Shown one piece after another: positions 59,101-64,000 of a stretch of DNA of 64,000 nucleotides (positions are counted from its first letter, which is position 1; every line of letters begins with the position of its first letter). A model generated the notes under the pieces. That model made no database searches and was not told the origin of the DNA. It saw only the letters and a program-made list of their open reading frames with translations. Source of the stretch: Pogona vitticeps (lineage: Eukaryota > Chordata > Lepidosauria > Squamata > Agamidae); assembly GCF_051106095.1 (NCBI RefSeq), contig NC_135786.1:88517001-88581000 (forward strand), in the 5' to 3' direction. The translations under genes were made by a program, and so were the position numbers.

Positions 59101-59738
59101 GGTGAGAGGCAGTGGACTGTGGTTGGGCCCCTGCTGGATGCCAGCCCTCTTTTCCAGAAGAGCTGCTCGGCCCCCTCTGTGTCTGCAGGACCAGGTCCTG
59201 CTGCTCCGGCTGCCTCATTCCCTTTGAACACCAGCCACCTGGCCTAGGGAGAGAGAGAGCTCTTAGCCAGAGCTGCTTTTGGGACCTGACCAGACCAGCG
59301 TGCCTGCGTGAGGAGGAAGCCAGGGACCATCGGCCGGCCACAGCCACTGGGTGAGAGGCAGTGGACTGTGGTTGGGCCCCTGCTGGATGCCAGCCCTCTT
59401 TTCCAGAAGAGCTGCTCGGCCCCCTCTGTGTCTGCAGGACCAGGTCCTGCTGCTCCGGCTGCCTCATTCCCTTTGAACACCAGCCACCTGGCCTAGGGAG
59501 AGAGAGAGCTCTTAGCCAGAGCTGCTTTTGGGACCTGACCAGACCAGCGTGCCTGCGTGAGGAGGAAGCCAGGGATCATCGGCCGGCCACAGCCACTGGG
59601 TGAGAGGCAGTGGACTGTGGTTGGGCCCCTGCTGGATGCCAGCCCTCTTTTCCAGAAGAGCTGCTCGGCCCCCTCTGTGTCTGCAGGACCAGGTCCTGCT
59701 GCTCCAGGCTGCCTCATTCCTCTCAAACATGAGCCACA
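59101..59738 (+). repeat. 249-bp tandem units at the 5' end of the L2 LINE
   Basis: Units start with GGTGAGAGGCAGTGGACTGT at 59101, 59350 and 59599, so the period is 249 bp. Units 1 and 2 differ by about one base; unit 3 is complete for about 125 bp and then diverges into the leader. Each unit is GC-rich. The layout (identical units placed before the ORF of a LINE) is like the promoter monomers of mouse L1. Each unit holds the same short open frame, which is a by-product of repetition. Confidence 0.9.
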
Positions 59739-59855
59739 TGACTTGGTGGGGGGGAGAGAAGGGGCTTTAGAAATGTTTTATTTTATATATGTCTTAAATG
59801 TTTTTTAAATTGTTTTTAATTGCCATCAATTAAGTAGAGACCCACAGCGGATCTA

Positions 59856-62800
59856 ATGGAACAGGAAGGGGGGAGGGCGTTGGAGGGGGCAGTCATTGAG
59901 GTGGTGCTGGGTAGGGGAAGGAATGGCGGTGGGGGTAGAACATGCCCGCGTAGGAGAAGAGAGGTTAGATATCTTACATCTATCCCCTCTTCTAGTCCTA
60001 CTCCCAACCAGAGGGTATCAGGTGACCATATCAGCAAACCCTCGAGCCACATGGTGCTGTTGATGAACGCCAGGTCAGTACAAAATAAAACTGCCCTCAT
60101 CCATGATGTAATTCTGGATGAGGGGGCTGACCTGGCGTGCATTACTGAGACCTGGGTGGGAGAGGAGGGTGGTGTTCCCCTCTCCCAGCTGTGTCCGCCT
60201 GGGTACTCGGTCCAGCACCAAGGTCGCTCGGAGGGTCGGGGAGGGGGAGTTGCTATAGTCTATAGGAGTTCTATCTCCTTGACCAGGCTTCCTATCCCTT
60301 TGAGAGGAGGTCTTGAGGGCCTGTATTGTGTGTTGGGCTCGCGAGACAGGTTAGGGATTCTGTTGGTGTACCGCCCACCCTGCTGCGTACCAACAGTCTC
60401 CCTGCCTGAGCTGACGGAGGTAGTCTCGGACCTGGTGTTGAGGACTCCCAGGCTGTTGGTGCTGGGGGACCTCAACATTCACGCCGAGGCTCCCTTGACT
60501 GGGGCGGCTCAGGACTTCATGGCCACCATGACAACCATGGGGCTGTCTCAATGTGTCATCAACCCAATGCATGAGAAGGGCCATACCTTGGACCTGGTTT
60601 TCTCAACGGGACTGGAAGATGGTGGTTTGGATATGGAGGGGTTGGTTGTGACCCCATTGTCATGGTCAGACCACTTCCTGGTCAAGTTTAGACTATTAGC
60701 TTCTTCTTCCCTCTGCAAGGGTGGGGGATCTATTAAGATGATCCGCCCTCGGAAACTAATGGATCCAGATGGATTCCTGAATGCTCTGGGGGATTATCCG
60801 TCTGATATGGTCAGCGCTCCTCTCGAAGCTCAGGTCACCCTATGGAATAAGGAGATGACCCGGGCTGTTGACACGATTGCGCCTAAGCGCCCTCTCCCTG
60901 CTCGCCGAGCCCAGACAGCCCCTTGGTATACTTCTGAACTGCGGGCGATGAAGCGAGAGGGGAGACGGCTGGAGCGCAGGTGGAGGAAATCCCGCTGGGA
61001 GTCCGACCGAACACGACTTAGAGCCCATTATCGGGCCTATTTCGTGGCAATACGGCTGGCGAAACGGCAATATTTCTCCAGCCGTATTGCTTCCTCAGAA
61101 TGTCGCCCAGCCGAGCTGTTTCGGGTGGTCCAGGATCTTCTTCAACCGGGAAATCCGGTGGAGGTCCTGGACTGCTCATCAGCTCGCTGTGATGAGTTTG
61201 CCATCCATTTTGAGGAAAAAATTGCTCAGATTCGCAGTGGGTTGGACTCCACAGTTACTGCAGAATCAGAGGATGTGTCCAGCGCACCGTGCTTTGGTCA
61301 GGTATTAATGGATGAGTTTCAATTGCTGAGACCTGAGGATGTGGACAGGGTGCTTGGATCTGTCCGTTCTACCACAACTCCGCTCGACCCTTGCCCATCC
61401 TGGCTAATTAGAAGATCAGCCAGGGGGGTTCGCACCTGGGTCCAGGAGGCCGTGAACGCCTCTTTGAGAGAGGGAGTGGTCCCTACCACCTTGAAAGAGG
61501 CGGTAATTCGACCACTCCTTAAAAAGCCAAACCTGGACCCAAGGCTGGTGGCTAACTACCGACCAGTAGCGAACCTCCCTTATTTGGGCAAAGTGTTGGA
61601 GCGGGTTGTGGCTGGGCAACTCCAGGCGCTGCTGGATGAAACGGATTTTCTGGATCCATTTCAATCGGGTTTCAGGCCGGGTTTTGGTACAGAGACTGCC
61701 TTGGTCGCCCTGTACGATGACCTTTGCCGGGAGAGAGACAGGGGGAGTGTGACCCTGTTGATACTCCTGGACCTCTCAGCGGCTTTCGACACCATCGACC
61801 ATGGTGTCCTTCTGGATAGGCTGGCTGGGTTGGGAGTTGGGGGCACTGCTTTACGGTGGTTCCGCTCCTTCCTGGCTGACCGTGTCCAGAGGGTGGTGCT
61901 GGGGGACAGTTGCTCTGCCCCATGGCATTCATGTCATGGGGTTCCTCAGGGCTCGATACTGTCCCCCATGCTGTTTAACATCTACATGAAACCGCTGGGA
62001 GAGGTCATCAGGAGGTTTGGGCTGAGGAGTCAGCAATATGCTGACGATACTCAGCTCTACCTCTCGTTTTCCACCAATCCAGGTGAGGCGGTTTCTGTCC
62101 TGAACTCGTGTCTGGACCTGATAATGGACTGGATGAGGGTCAATAAATTGAAACTCAATCCAGACAAGACGGAAGTGCTGTTAGTGGGTGCTTCGCCAGA
62201 CAGGCTGGAGGGCCATCTCCCTGCCCTGAATGGGATTACACTCCCCCTAAGGGACAGGGTCCGCAGCTTGGGGGTGCTCCTGGACCCCAGTCTAACACTG
62301 GAAGCCCAGGTGGACTCGGTGGCTAGGGGCGCCTTCCTCCAGCTGCGGAAACTATACCAGCTACGGCCCTACCTGGACGAGCGGAGTCTCATGACAGTTA
62401 CACATGCACTGGTAACATCCCGTATAGATTACTGCAATGCGCTTTACGTGGGGCTGCCTTTGAAGACGGTCCGGCGACTGCAACTGGTTCAGAATCGAGC
62501 GGCGCGGCTGGTGAGTGGTGTGGCCGCCAGGGAACATATCAAGCCTATTCTGTACAAGTTACATTGGCTACCAGTTGCTGCCCGGGCCCAATTCAAAGTG
62601 CTTGTTTTGACATATAAAGCCCTAAACGGCTTGGGCCCTGGATACCTGAAGGACCGCCTCCTTCCATATGAGCCTACCCGGCAGTTAAGATCTAGCCAGG
62701 GGGCCCTTTTGAAAGAGCCATCCCTCAAGGAGGTAAGAGGGATGGCTTGCAGACAAAGGGCCTTTTCGGCAGCTGCCCCCAGACTATGGAATGCCCTCCC

Positions 62801-62882
62801 GACTGAGATTCGTCTGGCGCCGACACTGATGACATTTCGGCGCCAGGTCAAAACCTTCCTGTTCCAGAAGGCTTTTAACTGA
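59856..62882 (+). CDS. L2 LINE ORF2: endonuclease and reverse transcriptase
   Basis: An unbroken ORF of 1008 codons. The N-terminal apurinic-type endonuclease has its active-site residues in order: NARS (Asn71), ITETW (Glu98), LGDLN (Asp205, Asn207) and SDH (271-273). The RT domain follows with LLKKPNLDPRLVANYRPVAN, FQSGFRPGFGTETAL, LLDLSAAFDTIDH (catalytic Asp645), HGVPQGSILSPMLF and YADDTQLY (Asp730-Asp731), then the C-terminal part ending LWNALPTEIRLAP...TFLFQKAFN. It would nick target DNA and copy its own RNA there. Met66 (60051) is an alternative start directly before the endonuclease. No ORF1 is seen upstream. The intact frame suggests recent activity. Confidence 0.93.
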   Translation: MEQEGGRALEGAVIEVVLGRGRNGGGGRTCPRRRREVRYLTSIPSSSPTPNQRVSGDHISKPSSHMVLLMNARSVQNKTALIHDVILDEGADLACITETWVGEEGGVPLSQLCPPGYSVQHQGRSEGRGGGVAIVYRSSISLTRLPIPLRGGLEGLYCVLGSRDRLGILLVYRPPCCVPTVSLPELTEVVSDLVLRTPRLLVLGDLNIHAEAPLTGAAQDFMATMTTMGLSQCVINPMHEKGHTLDLVFSTGLEDGGLDMEGLVVTPLSWSDHFLVKFRLLASSSLCKGGGSIKMIRPRKLMDPDGFLNALGDYPSDMVSAPLEAQVTLWNKEMTRAVDTIAPKRPLPARRAQTAPWYTSELRAMKREGRRLERRWRKSRWESDRTRLRAHYRAYFVAIRLAKRQYFSSRIASSECRPAELFRVVQDLLQPGNPVEVLDCSSARCDEFAIHFEEKIAQIRSGLDSTVTAESEDVSSAPCFGQVLMDEFQLLRPEDVDRVLGSVRSTTTPLDPCPSWLIRRSARGVRTWVQEAVNASLREGVVPTTLKEAVIRPLLKKPNLDPRLVANYRPVANLPYLGKVLERVVAGQLQALLDETDFLDPFQSGFRPGFGTETALVALYDDLCRERDRGSVTLLILLDLSAAFDTIDHGVLLDRLAGLGVGGTALRWFRSFLADRVQRVVLGDSCSAPWHSCHGVPQGSILSPMLFNIYMKPLGEVIRRFGLRSQQYADDTQLYLSFSTNPGEAVSVLNSCLDLIMDWMRVNKLKLNPDKTEVLLVGASPDRLEGHLPALNGITLPLRDRVRSLGVLLDPSLTLEAQVDSVARGAFLQLRKLYQLRPYLDERSLMTVTHALVTSRIDYCNALYVGLPLKTVRRLQLVQNRAARLVSGVAAREHIKPILYKLHWLPVAARAQFKVLVLTYKALNGLGPGYLKDRLLPYEPTRQLRSSQGALLKEPSLKEVRGMACRQRAFSAAAPRLWNALPTEIRLAPTLMTFRRQVKTFLFQKAFN

Positions 62883-63008
62883 AATAATATTAACTGTGGG
62901 TCTGATGGCAATTTTATATATATTTTAATTGTATTTTAATTGTACATATCTTTATTGTATTTTAAATGCTGTAAGCCGCCCAGAGACCTTTGGGTAGTGT
63001 GGGCGGCA

Positions 63009-63040
63009 TATAAATTAAATAAATAAATAAATAAATAAAA
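63009..63040 (+). repeat. (TAAA)n tail of the L2 LINE
   Basis: Seven or so TAAA-type units directly after GGCGGCATATAAAT mark the 3' end of the L2 copy. Confidence 0.85.
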
Positions 63041-63260
63041 TGTAGTCCATTGTGTGTCAGTAATTGCCTGAGGTTGATGGGTTGTCTGTAAGCAAGCATA
63101 GACCTGCTATCCTTGGCTTGGGAGAGTGAAGTATTCTTGTCAAGGATGGGTTGGAGAGCTCTTACAATGCGTGTGAGTGGTCTCAGTCATGTGCTAAAAG
63201 TGACAACTATTGGGGTTCAGTCAATTCCTCTTCTGGGTCTGTCCTGCAGTACTTGTTTTG
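63041..63260 (-). mobile_element. Penelope-like element, upstream coding part (minus)
   Basis: Reading the minus strand, RIVRALQPILDKNTSLSQAK and DSRSMLAYRQPINLRQLLTH is the region just before the CxxxxCxxC segment in Penelope-like ORFs (pattern R.I..L.PIL... PL.AYR.P.NL...L). It is the continuation of 58799-59096 across the L2 insertion. The frame breaks further upstream, before about 63200. Confidence 0.75.
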
Positions 63261-64000
63261 AACACAGATAGTAACCTTTAATTTAAAGTTTCCTATTCAT
63301 TCCAAGGCTCCTTAGGGATTCCTTTTGACTTGGGGAAGCCTTTGGGAGCCTTGGGGTATAGGGGGAGCCTTTAATATCTGAAAATTGCTGCCACTAGGGT
63401 TGTTATATTCTGTTGTGTTAATGTCAGTTTGCTGTTTTCAATAATGCCACATTTCTAATGCATGTGGTTTCAGTAACTCAGATTATAAATGTCTTTGTTC
63501 CTGAAGAATGGTATCTATGACCTACTGCTAATGAGTGCATGGTTGGCTAAAACATTTGCTATTTAGCTGAAGGAACTAAATAATTACCTAAAATACAGAG
63601 TAAAGATTAGTGTGATAAACCATGCTGCATTAAAAAAAATTGCTGTTACAGTTTCAAGTTGAAAAAAATAAAGGTTGGCTTGATTTCTGTGTGACGTGTA
63701 AAACTGTGGAATTTGACTGGTGACAGAAGAAAGTAATTCTTGGAGGCTTGAGAAGAACTTGATAGAACAAATTTTCTCAATACCATCTGATGGAATAGAA
63801 TTCTGTGCTATGCAAGCAAATGTGCCTTTACATTGAACAAGATTTTCATTCTGGTTTGAGTAATGTGAGATAACTGTTGTATAGTTAAAAGTGAAATCTC
63901 CACATTCTGTTACAAATTGAAGTGACAGTCTCTTACAAACATAAATGCAATCTATTTCAGGCCCACAGTTGCTACATTAGTTTACATAGAAATGTTTGCT

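Larger units (their letters stand above)
59100..63040 (+). mobile_element. Full-length L2-clade LINE
   Basis: A 3.9-kb non-LTR retrotransposon in HS2ST1 intron 1, same strand as the gene. Parts in order: 5' region of 249-bp tandem units (59101-59738), a short leader, one long ORF (59856-62882), a 130-bp 3' UTR with GTAAGCCGCCCAGAGACCTT and GGGCGGCATATAAATT, and a (TAAA)n tail. Both ends are present and a degenerate target duplication flanks it. It sits inside a Penelope-like element. The clade call rests on the DLSAAFDTIDH motif and the 3' end type; the CR1 group proper has DFSKAFDT here. Confidence 0.88.
53632..64000 (+). other. HS2ST1: HS2ST1 intron 1 (5' part)
   Basis: From the GTGAGT donor to the end of the window no further HS2ST1 exon is seen; the next exon should begin with the rest of a Glu codon followed by R-A-I-A-R-H-E. 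The stretch 53850-56200 is AT-rich with nothing recognised. From 56426 on it is mostly transposable elements. 63260-64000 shows nothing I can name. Confidence 0.85.

Noticed and set aside
59101-59738. Regular repeats that could suggest a CRISPR array
   Set aside because: The 249-bp units are contiguous without spacers and belong to a eukaryotic LINE.
59096-59808. Repeated roughly 80-codon open frames on both strands
   Set aside because: They arise from the 249-bp tandem units of the L2 5' region and have no domain or start context of their own.
60260-62911. Minus-strand frames opposite the L2 ORF
   Set aside because: They are antisense shadows of a GC-rich coding region.

Overview
This window is vertebrate nuclear DNA and almost certainly from a squamate reptile (lizard or snake). 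The host genes are spliced, with GT-AG introns of up to about 18 kb. The repeats are a typical squamate mix: Sauria-type SINEs with a BovB-like tail, BovB/RTE LINE ends, a full-length L2-clade LINE, a Penelope-like element, and many short hAT- and Tigger-like DNA transposons. The gene order SH3GLB1 (+) / SELENOF (-) / HS2ST1 (+) is the one I know from human chromosome 1p22, so the block is conserved synteny. I see no bacterial or plasmid sequence, no CRISPR array and no RNA gene.

Layout. 1-6.1 kb: the last two coding exons and 3' UTR of SH3GLB1 (endophilin B1), covering the linker and the SH3 domain. 6.1-21.9 kb: intergenic DNA between two convergent genes, with only repeats recognised. 21.9-52.5 kb: the whole SELENOF gene on the minus strand, rebuilt as five coding exons (160 residues). 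It has an in-frame UGA for selenocysteine in exon 3 and a form-2 SECIS hairpin in the 3' UTR. 52.5-53.5 kb: a CpG-rich divergent promoter shared by SELENOF and HS2ST1, with seven CCAAT pentamers. 53.5 kb to the end: HS2ST1 coding exon 1 (signal anchor of heparan sulfate 2-O-sulfotransferase) and the start of a long first intron.

The most unusual stretch is 57.9-63.3 kb in HS2ST1 intron 1. An old minus-strand Penelope-like element there carries three later features: a near-perfect 216-bp palindrome whose arm contains a hammerhead-ribozyme-like core, a hAT MITE with an exact 8-bp target duplication, and a 3.9-kb L2 LINE. The L2 has an uninterrupted 1008-codon ORF with intact endonuclease and reverse transcriptase motifs, and a 5' region made of 249-bp tandem units.

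The three host genes do not form a pathway. SELENOF is an ER protein that partners UGGT, HS2ST1 is a Golgi sulfotransferase and SH3GLB1 is a membrane-curvature adaptor. The only visible functional link is the shared SELENOF/HS2ST1 promoter. I found no convincing new protein-coding system. The strongest leads are the L2 monomer promoter, the palindrome with the ribozyme-like core, an array of YY1-like motifs inside a Tigger-like MITE, and two unidentified coding-like stretches in SELENOF introns.
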